DNA of 14,025 nucleotides, from positions 1 through 14,025 of the forward strand of contig USPT01000010.1 of assembly GCA_900556705.1 (NCBI GenBank), given 5' to 3'. The position numbers were made by a program, and so were the translations under genes. This stretch comes from an uncultured Collinsella sp. GTDB lineage: Bacteria > Actinomycetota > Coriobacteriia > Coriobacteriales > Coriobacteriaceae. The stretch's first letter is position 1. Each line of letters begins with the position of its first letter. A model generated the notes under the pieces. That model was not told where the DNA came from. It ran no database searches and saw only the letters and a program-made list of their open reading frames with translations. Positions 5,734-12,862 of the stretch are shown here, piece by piece.

Positions 5734-7139
5734 GTGAGCACCCCCAACAAACCGATCGCGTGCTGCGCGACACCCGCATTCTGACGCTGCGCATTTGGGC
5801 TGTTGTCGGCTGCATTGTCATCGCCGCTGTCATCTTTAACCTTATGGGCATCCTGGCGCCGGTTATTGAGTTTCTTGCCGTCGGCTCCATCATTGCTTTT
5901 GTGATGTCCCCGATCACCAACTGGCTCGAGCACCATGGCGTGAATCGCGGCATCGGTTCGCTTATCGCGCTTATTGTTGTTGTTGCCGTGCTCGTCGGTG
6001 TCGTTTGTATCTTGTCGCCGATTCTCTTTGGTCAGATCATGGAAGTCCTGAGCCGCCTGCCCGAGCAGCTTCGTGTTGCGGGCGGTGATCTCAACGAGAT
6101 GATCTCGCATGCCAAGACGCTCAACAACACGCCGCTCAAGGAGTATTTGGACGATAATCTTTCGTCGCTGGTTGCCGTGGCATCGAGGTATGTGTCTCAG
6201 ATTGCCGCCGAGCTTGGTCGTGGTGTGTTCCCACTCATCACCAATACGGCCTCGCAGCTGTTCGTTATCTTCCTTGGCCTGGTGCTTGCCTACTGGATGG
6301 CCTGCGACTACCCTCGCATGCACCACGAGATTTGCACCATCATCGGTCAGGAGAAGGAGACCTCGTACCGCTTTATGGTCGCCATCCTTTCTCGCTCTGT
6401 CGGCGGCTACATGCGCGGTATGGTCGTGACGTCCATCTGCGGTGGTTTCCTCGCCTTTATCGGTTTTATGATCATCGGCCATCCGTATGCGGCGCTCATG
6501 GCTATCTTTACCGGCATCATGCATTTGGTTCCGGTCGTCGGTCCCTGGGTGAGCGCAGCAATCGCCACGGTGCTCGGTTTCATGTTCAGCCCCATGTTGG
6601 CGTTATGGACGCTCATCGTGACGATGGTCGCGCAAAACGTCACCGATAACGTCATTTCGCCTAAGGTCATGCAGAGCTCGGTACAGGTGCATCCCATCAT
6701 GAGCCTCACGGCGCTCGTTATTGGCTCGGCACTCATGGGCCCCATCGGCATGATTATTGCCATCCCGCTTTGTGCGGCCCTCAAGGGTATCTTCGTGTAC
6801 TACTTCGAGAATGAGACCGGCCGACAGCTTGTGGCCTATGACGGCGCCGTGTTTAAGGGCACGCCGTACCGCGATGCCGATGGCAACCCGGTCGCCGCCT
6901 ACGACGCGCTCGGCGACGACACCTTCATCTACGAGTCTGAGCTTATCGGTAACGAGACTGCGCCCGAGGCCAAGGCCATGCCCAAGCCCGAGCTCGATAA
7001 TCCCTGGATCAAGCTCTCTGGTCTGCAGCCCGATGCGACGGGCTTCTTCAAGAACCCCTTCGCTAAGGATGACAATTCCAACACGGATGACGACACCAAA
7101 ACCGGCATCGACGGCTCCATGGACGATGATGACAACTAG
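5730..7139 (+). CDS. AI-2E family (PerM/TqsA-like) transporter with long acidic C-terminal tail
   Basis: A 469-residue multi-pass membrane protein of the AI-2E exporter family (PF01594, formerly UPF0118). Membrane segments appear at about 20-40, 43-62, 77-98 and 178-200, with several more between 230 and 350. A soluble, amphipathic stretch lies between the third and fourth. Family signatures are HLVPVVGPWVSAA, QNVTDNVISPKVM, and HPIMSLTALVIG followed by GPIGMIIAIPL. Members include the autoinducer-2 exporter TqsA and Na+/H+ antiporter-like proteins, so the substrate here is unknown. The last 110 or so residues are soluble and end in a strongly acidic run (DDDTKTGIDGSMDDDDN), beyond the usual family length. 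Start overlaps the sigma gene by 4 bases, so it is part of the same operon and could be either a target or a sensor of that sigma system. It ends before the terminator at 7190. Confidence 0.87.
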   Translation: MSEHPQQTDRVLRDTRILTLRIWAVVGCIVIAAVIFNLMGILAPVIEFLAVGSIIAFVMSPITNWLEHHGVNRGIGSLIALIVVVAVLVGVVCILSPILFGQIMEVLSRLPEQLRVAGGDLNEMISHAKTLNNTPLKEYLDDNLSSLVAVASRYVSQIAAELGRGVFPLITNTASQLFVIFLGLVLAYWMACDYPRMHHEICTIIGQEKETSYRFMVAILSRSVGGYMRGMVVTSICGGFLAFIGFMIIGHPYAALMAIFTGIMHLVPVVGPWVSAAIATVLGFMFSPMLALWTLIVTMVAQNVTDNVISPKVMQSSVQVHPIMSLTALVIGSALMGPIGMIIAIPLCAALKGIFVYYFENETGRQLVAYDGAVFKGTPYRDADGNPVAAYDALGDDTFIYESELIGNETAPEAKAMPKPELDNPWIKLSGLQPDATGFFKNPFAKDDNSNTDDDTKTGIDGSMDDDDN

Positions 7140-7189
7140 CGGGGTAATTCGGATTAATATTCATACGCGCTAACATGCAATTTCGCTGA

Positions 7190-7219
7190 AGGGCCGGCAT
7201 TGTGCCGGCCCTCTTTTTT
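7190..7219 (+). terminator. Intrinsic terminator of the sigma-factor operon
   Basis: AGGGCCGGCA (7190-7199) pairs perfectly with TGCCGGCCCT (7203-7212) around a TTG loop and is followed by C and six T residues. It lies 50 bases after the AI-2E gene and separates that operon from alaS. Confidence 0.93.
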
Positions 7220-7236
7220 GCACTTGCGCGGTGGGA

Positions 7237-7245
7237 TGGTAATAT
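7237..7245 (+). promoter_or_regulatory. Candidate extended -10 promoter of the alaS operon
   Basis: TGGTAATAT fits an extended -10 element (TGn followed by TAATAT, four of six matches to TATAAT). A weak TTGCAC at 7218-7223 lies 16 bases upstream. It sits directly after the terminator and would give a leader of about 40 bases, too short for a T-box riboswitch. Confidence 0.4.
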
Positions 7246-7276
7246 CGTTACGTTTGAACTGTTTCGATGTGAAACC

Positions 7277-7282
7277 GAGGAG
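7277..7282 (+). promoter_or_regulatory. Ribosome binding site of alaS
   Basis: GAGGAG lies 9 bases before ATG 7292. It sets the start there and rules out the in-frame GTG at 7202, which is inside the terminator hairpin. Confidence 0.8.
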
Positions 7283-7291
7283 ATTCCCTCT

Positions 7292-9949
7292 ATGAGTGCT
7301 GACTACCCGTCAATGACTACGGCCGAGATTCGCTCCAAGTTCCTCAACTTCTTTGAGGAGCGCGGTCTTAAGCTTTATCCTTCTTCGTCTCTCGTCCCCG
7401 ACGATCCTTCGCTGCTGCTTGCCAACGCCGGCATGAACCAGTTTAAGGAGTACTACCAGGGCAAGAAGACCATGAAGGAGATCGGTGCTATCTCCTGCCA
7501 GAAGTGCGTCCGCACCAACGACATCGATTGCATCGGCGAGGACGGCCGTCACCTGTCCTTCTTTGAGATGCTCGGCGACTTCTCCTTTGGCGGCGTCTCC
7601 AAGCAGCAGGCTTGCGCCTGGGCCTTTGAGCTCATCACCAAGGAGTTCAAGCTGCCGCTCGACCGCCTGTACTTTACCGTCTTTACCGAGGACGACGAGA
7701 CCCACGACGTGTGGCGTTCTCTGGGCGTTGCCGAGGACCACATCTCCCGCCTGGGCGAGGACGACAACTTCTGGGCCGCTGGCCCCACTGGCCCCTGCGG
7801 TCCGTGCTCCGAGATCTACTTTGACATGGGCGAGGAGGTCGGCTGCGGTAGTCCCGACTGCAAGCCCGGCTGCGACTGCGACCGCTTCCTGGAGTTCTGG
7901 AACCTCGTCTTTACCCAGTATGACCGCCAGGAGGACGGCTCCATGCCGGAGCTGCCGCACCGCAACCTCGATACGGGCATGGGCCTGGAGCGCATGGCCG
8001 CCATCATGCAGCACAAGACCGCCAACTACGACGGCGACTTGATGCAGCATCTCATCAAGCTGGGCGAGGAGATCAGCGGCAAGACCTATGACGCCGACGA
8101 TTACTCTGGCGCCAGCCGCTCCCTGCGTATCATCGCCGACCACTCCCGTGCCGTCGACTTTATGATCTCGGACGGCATCCTTCCCGGTAACGAGGGTCGC
8201 GAGTACGTCCTTCGCCGCCTGCTCCGTCGTGCCGTGTTCCACGGTCGCCTGCTGGGCATCGAGGGCGCCTTCCTGACCAAGTTCATTGACGAGGTTAACG
8301 CTCAGATGGGCGAGGCCTATCCCGAGCTGCTCAAGAATGTTGCGCTCGTCAAGGGTATCGTCGCCTCCGAGGAGGAGCGCTTCTCCACGACGCTCGACAA
8401 CGGCCGTGTTTACCTGGACGAGGCCCTGGCAGCGCTTGCCGAGGGTGCTGCGCTTCCGGGCGATGTTGCCTTTAAGCTGCACGACACCTTTGGTTTCCCC
8501 ATCGATCTGACCGTCGAGATCGCCGGCACCGCTGGTCACGGCGTCGACATGGACGGCTTCACTGCCTGCATGGAGGACCAGAAGGCCCGCGCTCGTGCCA
8601 ACGCCAAGGGCGATGCCTGGGGCAGCTTTAACGACGTGTGGGTCGAGCTTTCCGACAAGGTCGCCGCGACTGAGTTCGACGGTTATGACAACGATGTGAT
8701 CGAGGGCGCCAAGGTTGTCGCCATCGTGCGCAACGGTGAGTCCGTCGAGTCCGCCGCCGCGGGCGAGGACGTCGAGGTCGTGCTCGACCGCACCCCGTTC
8801 TATGCCGAGATGGGTGGCCAGCAGGGCGATGCCGGCGAGCTTTCCGCCGAGGGCGTTTCGCTGACCGTTTCCGATACCAAGAACCACAACGGCCTGTATG
8901 CTCACGTCGCCCACGTTGCCGAGGGCACGCTGGTCGTCGGTGCTACCGTGACCGCCGCGCTCGACGCCGAGCGCCGTGGCTTCCTGCGCCGCAACCACAC
9001 CGCCACGCACCTGCTCGATGCCGCCCTTAAGCAGGTCCTGGGCGAGCACGTCTCCCAGGCCGGCTCGCTGGTGACGCCCGAGCACCTGCGCTTTGACTTT
9101 ACGCACTTCGAGGCCCTGTCCTCCGAGCAGCTCAAGGCTGTCGAGGACCTGGTCAACCAGCAGATCTTCGCTTCCAAGCCGGTCGTGACCCGTGTCATGG
9201 ACATCGACGAGGCTAAGGCTGCCGGCGCTGTCGCTCTGTTTGGAGAGAAGTACGGCGATGTCGTCCGCGTCGTCTCCGTGGGCGCTGAGGACCAGCCGTT
9301 CTCCCGCGAGCTCTGTGGTGGCACCCATGCCGCCAATACCGCCGAGATTGGCCTGTTCAAGATCATTTCCGAGTCCTCCACGGGCTCGAATGTCCGCCGT
9401 ATCGAGGCCGTGACCTCTAAGGGTGCCCTCGACTACATGGCCGACCGCCTTGCGCTCGTCGACGCCGCCGCCGCTGCGCTCAAGTGCCGCGTCGACGAGG
9501 TTCCCGCCCGCGTGGAGAACCTGCAGGCCGAGCTGCGCGAGACTTCCAACAAGCTCAAAAAGGCTCTGACCGGTGGCTCCTCCGACGCCATTTCCAGCGC
9601 CATCGAGGGTGCTGTCGAGCTGAATGGCTACAAGCTTGTTGTTGCTGAGCTTCAGGGTCTCGAGGCCGCTGACCTGCGCAACGTTTGGGATACCGTGCAC
9701 CAGAAGGTCGCCGGCCCTGTCGCTTGTGTCGTCGCCAGCGTGACTGAGAAGGGCACTCCGGCCCTGCTCGCTGCCGGCTCCGATGACGCCGTCAAGGCCG
9801 GTTTCCACGCCGGTAACGTGATCAAGCAGATCGCGGGTCTGGTCGACGGTCGCGGTGGCGGTCGTCCCAACATGGCCCAGGCCGGTGGCAAGAATGCTGC
9901 CGGCATCGCCGATGCCCTCGCGGCCGCTAAGACCGCGCTCGGCGCCTAA
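7292..9949 (+). CDS. alaS: Alanine--tRNA ligase
   Basis: An 885-residue, full-length alanyl-tRNA synthetase, which charges tRNA-Ala with alanine in the cytoplasm. The class II catalytic core is complete: an N-terminal IRSKFLNFFEERG with SSLVP and LANAGMNQF, motif 2 around RHLSFFEMLGDFSFG, then GPTGPCGPCSEIYFD, and motif 3 GMGLERMA starting near residue 229. The editing domain carries the zinc/active-site set H569 and H573 (HTATH) and C675 and H679 (CGGTH). A coiled region and the C-Ala/DHHA1 domain (GGGRPNMAQAGGK) finish the protein. Third-position bias toward C and G is stronger than in neighbouring genes, as expected for a highly expressed gene. It leads a six-gene operon and is followed by ruvX after 17 bases. 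An internal cysteine-rich insertion (GCGSPDCKPGCDCDRFLE) is normal in the family. Confidence 0.98.
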   Translation: MSADYPSMTTAEIRSKFLNFFEERGLKLYPSSSLVPDDPSLLLANAGMNQFKEYYQGKKTMKEIGAISCQKCVRTNDIDCIGEDGRHLSFFEMLGDFSFGGVSKQQACAWAFELITKEFKLPLDRLYFTVFTEDDETHDVWRSLGVAEDHISRLGEDDNFWAAGPTGPCGPCSEIYFDMGEEVGCGSPDCKPGCDCDRFLEFWNLVFTQYDRQEDGSMPELPHRNLDTGMGLERMAAIMQHKTANYDGDLMQHLIKLGEEISGKTYDADDYSGASRSLRIIADHSRAVDFMISDGILPGNEGREYVLRRLLRRAVFHGRLLGIEGAFLTKFIDEVNAQMGEAYPELLKNVALVKGIVASEEERFSTTLDNGRVYLDEALAALAEGAALPGDVAFKLHDTFGFPIDLTVEIAGTAGHGVDMDGFTACMEDQKARARANAKGDAWGSFNDVWVELSDKVAATEFDGYDNDVIEGAKVVAIVRNGESVESAAAGEDVEVVLDRTPFYAEMGGQQGDAGELSAEGVSLTVSDTKNHNGLYAHVAHVAEGTLVVGATVTAALDAERRGFLRRNHTATHLLDAALKQVLGEHVSQAGSLVTPEHLRFDFTHFEALSSEQLKAVEDLVNQQIFASKPVVTRVMDIDEAKAAGAVALFGEKYGDVVRVVSVGAEDQPFSRELCGGTHAANTAEIGLFKIISESSTGSNVRRIEAVTSKGALDYMADRLALVDAAAAALKCRVDEVPARVENLQAELRETSNKLKKALTGGSSDAISSAIEGAVELNGYKLVVAELQGLEAADLRNVWDTVHQKVAGPVACVVASVTEKGTPALLAAGSDDAVKAGFHAGNVIKQIAGLVDGRGGGRPNMAQAGGKNAAGIADALAAAKTALGA

Positions 9950-9966
9950 GAATCTAAGAAGTCGCT

Positions 9967-10395
9967 GTGGTTGCGCTCGCGCTGGACATAGGGGAGACCA
10001 GGATTGGCATCGCCGTCTCGAGCCGTGATGGCAAGATGGCGATGCCTGTCAAGGTGCTTCCTGCTGCCGAGGTCACCGGTATGGCCAAGACGTTCCGCTA
10101 CCTGGTTGAGGACTATGAGCCCGACATCCTGGTAAGCGGACGTCCCCTGACCATGGCCGGTGAGCCCGGCCCTCAGGCCGTGCGCGTTGCCGCTGTGGCG
10201 CAAAAGATTGCCGACGAGCTCGATCTTCCGTTGGAGTTTGAGGACGAGCGTCTGTCCTCGCAAGAGGCCAAGCGTATCCTGCGCGAGCAGGGACTCAACG
10301 AAAAGCAGATGAGGGGCAAGATCGACATGATTGCCGCCAGCCTGTTTTTGCAGACGTGGCTCGATCGTAAAAACGAGGAGGTTTCGCATGCCTAG
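9967..10395 (+). CDS. ruvX: Putative pre-16S rRNA nuclease / Holliday junction resolvase homologue (YqgF)
   Basis: A 142-residue RNase H-fold protein of the YqgF/RuvX family, thought to mature the 5' end of 16S rRNA and described in some bacteria as acting on Holliday junctions. The three acidic active-site positions are present: D7 in ALDIGETRIGIAVS, E94 in FEDERLSSQEA and D120 in KIDMIAASLFLQTWLD. The start is GTG 9967. Only a weak AAGAAG precedes it, so translation may depend partly on coupling to alaS 17 bases upstream. The stop overlaps the mltG start by 8 bases. The order alaS-ruvX-mltG is conserved across actinobacteria, which supports both calls. Confidence 0.93.
   Translation: MVALALDIGETRIGIAVSSRDGKMAMPVKVLPAAEVTGMAKTFRYLVEDYEPDILVSGRPLTMAGEPGPQAVRVAAVAQKIADELDLPLEFEDERLSSQEAKRILREQGLNEKQMRGKIDMIAASLFLQTWLDRKNEEVSHA
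10375..10381 (+). promoter_or_regulatory. Ribosome binding site of mltG
   Basis: GAGGAGG lies 6 bases before ATG 10388, inside the end of ruvX. It decides the mltG start against the in-frame TTG at 10331. Confidence 0.8.
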
Positions 10396-11821
10396 TGCTT
10401 CCGATCCGCGCCAGCCGAATCGTACACGGCAGCCGGCGTCGCGCCCTGCCCAGCCTGGCCAGCGTCCGGCACAGCCGACGCAGCGCGCAGCTCAGCCTGC
10501 CGCGCGCCCGGCGCAGTCCTTCTCTCGTTCGGCCCAACCTGTTCAACGGACGGGTCAGCAGCCTTCTGCTCGTTCGGTTCAGCATTCGGCTTCTCACGCG
10601 GTTCAGCAGCCCACTGCTCGTACGGCCCAGCCTGCAGGCGGCACCCGCTTTAAGCAGCAGGCACCTACCCAGCGAACGCAGGCCCCCCAATCGCATTCGC
10701 ATCACGCTCGTGGTTCGCATGGCGTTGCTCCGGCGACCCGCTCGAACTACAACACGCATGCTCGTCGCGGTGCTCAAAAGAAAAGCTCCCCGGTGCCTAT
10801 GATTATCGGTGGCGTTGTTGCCGTGCTTGCGCTTGTCGCGATCGTTTTCTTTGTCGTGCCAGCCGTCAAGGGCTTCTTCGCCGGTGAGGATGCGAAAGTC
10901 GCTGCTGGCCAGCAAGTTACTATCACGATTCCCGACGGTGCCTCGGGCGATACTATCGCCTCGATTCTCTCTGAGAACCATATCGTCGAAAATCCCAAGG
11001 ATTACTATGCGGCGGTGAAAAAGCTCAACGCCGATATGTCGCTCAAGCCTGGTGATTATTCGTTCACCACACTCATGGATGCGACCAAGGTTGTTCAGCA
11101 GCTCATGGAAGGCCCCAACGCGGGCTCCAATACGCTGACTATCCCTGAGGGCCTGACGGTCGATCAAGTCGCCGACCGTGTGGCCCAGGCCTACGACAGC
11201 ATCTCTAAGGAAGACTTCCTCAACCAGGCCAAGGCCTCCAACTACGTGGACGACTATAGCTTCCTTAAGGGCGCCGCCAACGATTCGCTCGAGGGTTTCT
11301 TGTTCCCCAAGACCTATTCGCTGGGCGATTCGCCGACGGCCGATGACGTGATTCGCGCCATGCTCGATCAGTTTAAGACCGAGTACAAGTCGCTTGACTT
11401 TGCGAGCTGCGAAGCCAAGATCAAGGAACGCTACGGCGTGGAGATGTCCGACTACGACATCGTCAACTTGGCCTCTATCGTTGAGCGCGAGGGCCTCAAC
11501 GCCGATCAACGTGCGCACGTGGCCTCGGTCTTCTACAACCGCCTTGCCGGCAAGCTCGACGGTCTGCGCTATCTCAACAGCGATGCGACCATGATGTATG
11601 TCACCGGTGGCGAGGTTACCGCCGACGACCTGCAGAGCGATAGTCCGTATAACACCTATAAGCATGAGGGCCTGCCACCCACGCCCATCTGCTCTCCGTC
11701 GCTCGAGGCACTCAAGGCCACGCTTGAGCCGACCGACTCCGATGACCTGTATTTCTACATTACGCAGGACGAGGAGTACTTCTCGCAAACCTACGAAGAG
11801 CATCAACAGTCTTGGAATTAG
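10388..11821 (+). CDS. mltG: Endolytic murein transglycosylase MltG (YceG) with long disordered N-terminus
   Basis: A 477-residue protein in three parts. Residues 1-130 are a low-complexity cytoplasmic region rich in Gln, Pro, Ala, Arg and Ser with degenerate RPAQPxQR-like units. Residues 136-160 form a single membrane segment. Residues 175-477 are the extracytoplasmic YceG domain. That domain has LEGFLFPKTYSL, the catalytic glutamate E366 in SIVEREG, LNSDATMMY, and the closing signature SPYNTYKHEGLPPTPICSPS. MltG cuts nascent peptidoglycan strands at the outer face of the membrane, probably setting glycan chain length. The domain order (cytoplasmic tail, membrane segment, LysM-like part, catalytic part) is normal for Gram-positive MltG. 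It overlaps ruvX by 8 bases and lies one base before yqeG. Confidence 0.94.
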   Translation: MPSASDPRQPNRTRQPASRPAQPGQRPAQPTQRAAQPAARPAQSFSRSAQPVQRTGQQPSARSVQHSASHAVQQPTARTAQPAGGTRFKQQAPTQRTQAPQSHSHHARGSHGVAPATRSNYNTHARRGAQKKSSPVPMIIGGVVAVLALVAIVFFVVPAVKGFFAGEDAKVAAGQQVTITIPDGASGDTIASILSENHIVENPKDYYAAVKKLNADMSLKPGDYSFTTLMDATKVVQQLMEGPNAGSNTLTIPEGLTVDQVADRVAQAYDSISKEDFLNQAKASNYVDDYSFLKGAANDSLEGFLFPKTYSLGDSPTADDVIRAMLDQFKTEYKSLDFASCEAKIKERYGVEMSDYDIVNLASIVEREGLNADQRAHVASVFYNRLAGKLDGLRYLNSDATMMYVTGGEVTADDLQSDSPYNTYKHEGLPPTPICSPSLEALKATLEPTDSDDLYFYITQDEEYFSQTYEEHQQSWN

Positions 11822-11822
11822 C

Positions 11823-12320
11823 ATGAGGATTTTTAGCCCCAAACGATACGTTGCCTCGGTCGATCGCATCGACCTTGATACCCTGTGGGCCGACGGCAAA
11901 CGCGCCATTCTGCTCGATCGCGATAACACCCTGGTGCCGCGCGACACCGAGCAGGTTCCCGCCGCGGTTTCCGCTTGGCTCGACGCCGCCCGCGCCAAAG
12001 GTTTTAAGCTGTGCATGGTGTCCAACAACTGGCATCGCGACCAGGTCATGAGCTCTGCACGCGAGCTGGGACTCGAGGCCATCAGCCACGCCATGAAGCC
12101 GGCGCCGTTTGCCCTCAAGGCGGGTCTTAAGCGCCTCGGCGCCTCGGCCGACGAGGCGGTGCTGATCGGTGATCAGCTCTACACTGATGTGTGGAGCGGC
12201 AATTTCGCCGGCGTCGATACCATCCTGGTAAAGCCGCAGGCGACGCAGGACCTGTGGTATACGCAGATCTTCCGTATCTTTGAGCGCCGGGCCCTGCGCG
12301 ACCTTCACTGCGAGGAATAG
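11823..12320 (+). CDS. yqeG: YqeG-family HAD phosphatase (subfamily IIIA)
   Basis: A 165-residue haloacid dehalogenase-type phosphatase. The nucleophile motif is LLDRDNTL (D32 and D34), motif II is VSNN (S67), the lysine of motif III is probably K92 in MKPAPFALK, and motif IV is GDQLYTDVWSGN (116-127). The family includes YqeG of Firmicutes and is related to the Gep4-type phosphatidylglycerophosphate phosphatases, so a role in phospholipid synthesis is possible but not proven here. The start ATG 11823 lies one base after the mltG stop. Only a weak GGA precedes it, suggesting translational coupling. In M. tuberculosis the corresponding place between mltG and aroK holds aroE, a peptidase gene and aroC instead. 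Confidence 0.88.
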   Translation: MRIFSPKRYVASVDRIDLDTLWADGKRAILLDRDNTLVPRDTEQVPAAVSAWLDAARAKGFKLCMVSNNWHRDQVMSSARELGLEAISHAMKPAPFALKAGLKRLGASADEAVLIGDQLYTDVWSGNFAGVDTILVKPQATQDLWYTQIFRIFERRALRDLHCEE

Positions 12321-12328
12321 GTCTCGCT

Positions 12329-12862
12329 ATGTCCCAGCACACCAAACACGGCTGCGACCATATCTTCTTTATCGGCTTTTTGGGCGCGGGCAAATCGACG
12401 CTCGCGCGCAACGTCGGCACTATGTTCAAGCGGCGTTTTATCGATACCGACCGACTGGTCGTGCGCCGTTGCGGTAAGTCGGTAACCGAGATTTTTGAGA
12501 CCGAGGGCGAGGATCGTTTTCGTGAGCTCGAGACCTCGGCGCTCCGTTCGCTCCAAAGCGAGCGCAGCCTGTTGGTTTCGTGCGGGGGCGGTATCGTCGA
12601 GACGCCGGTGAATATTGAGCTGATGCACGAAATGGGTACGTGCGTGTACCTCGAGGGCGACTTCGAGGATTCGATTCGCCAGATTCGTCGGTCCGACACG
12701 CGCCCCGATTTCCGCTCGCCCGAGCATGCTGCGCGCCTGTTTGAGCATCGCCGTCCGCTGTATCGCCAGGCTGCCGACCTTACCCTTGATATTCGCAACA
12801 AGTCCTTCGAGGACGTTTCCTACCTTTGTGCCGAGATGCTTTTGGAGCGTGGGCTGCTATGA
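12329..12862 (+). CDS. aroK: Shikimate kinase
   Basis: A 177-residue P-loop kinase that phosphorylates shikimate with ATP, the fifth step of the chorismate pathway. Key residues look intact. They are Walker A GFLGAGKST (16-24), D39 and D41 in FIDTDRLV (substrate binding), R65 in EGEDRFRELE, the glycine triplet in SCGGGIV (86-88), R125 in the lid (TRPDF), and R141 in HRRPLYRQAADLTL. Length is typical. GAGGAA (12312-12317) lies 11 bases before ATG 12329. It follows yqeG by 8 bases and overlaps the aroB-like gene by 4 bases (ATGA). No other intact shikimate-pathway gene is in the window, and the downstream partner is degenerate, so the substrate might not be shikimate. Sequence alone still favours ordinary shikimate kinase. 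Confidence 0.9.
   Translation: MSQHTKHGCDHIFFIGFLGAGKSTLARNVGTMFKRRFIDTDRLVVRRCGKSVTEIFETEGEDRFRELETSALRSLQSERSLLVSCGGGIVETPVNIELMHEMGTCVYLEGDFEDSIRQIRRSDTRPDFRSPEHAARLFEHRRPLYRQAADLTLDIRNKSFEDVSYLCAEMLLERGLL

Noticed and set aside
7140..7291. Possible T-box riboswitch in the alaS leader
   Set aside because: Once the terminator of the preceding operon (7190-7219) is assigned, under 50 bases remain between the candidate promoter and alaS. There is no T-box sequence and no antiterminator pairing.
7310..9808. Open reading frame of 832 codons on the minus strand, opposite alaS
   Set aside because: It mirrors alaS, whose strong third-position G/C bias removes stop codons from the opposite strand. 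The protein is low-complexity Leu/Gly/Asp/Val with no recognisable domain, while alaS is unambiguous.
11598..11822. Upstream extension of the yqeG frame into mltG
   Set aside because: The extra residues are the shifted frame of mltG and unrelated to HAD proteins. ATG 11823 gives the normal family N-terminus one base after the mltG stop.
10295..12118. Open reading frame of 607 codons on the minus strand, opposite mltG and yqeG
   Set aside because: Arg/Leu-rich shadow of the Gln/Pro/Ala repeat and the GC-rich coding strand. It crosses three well-supported genes and has no domain.
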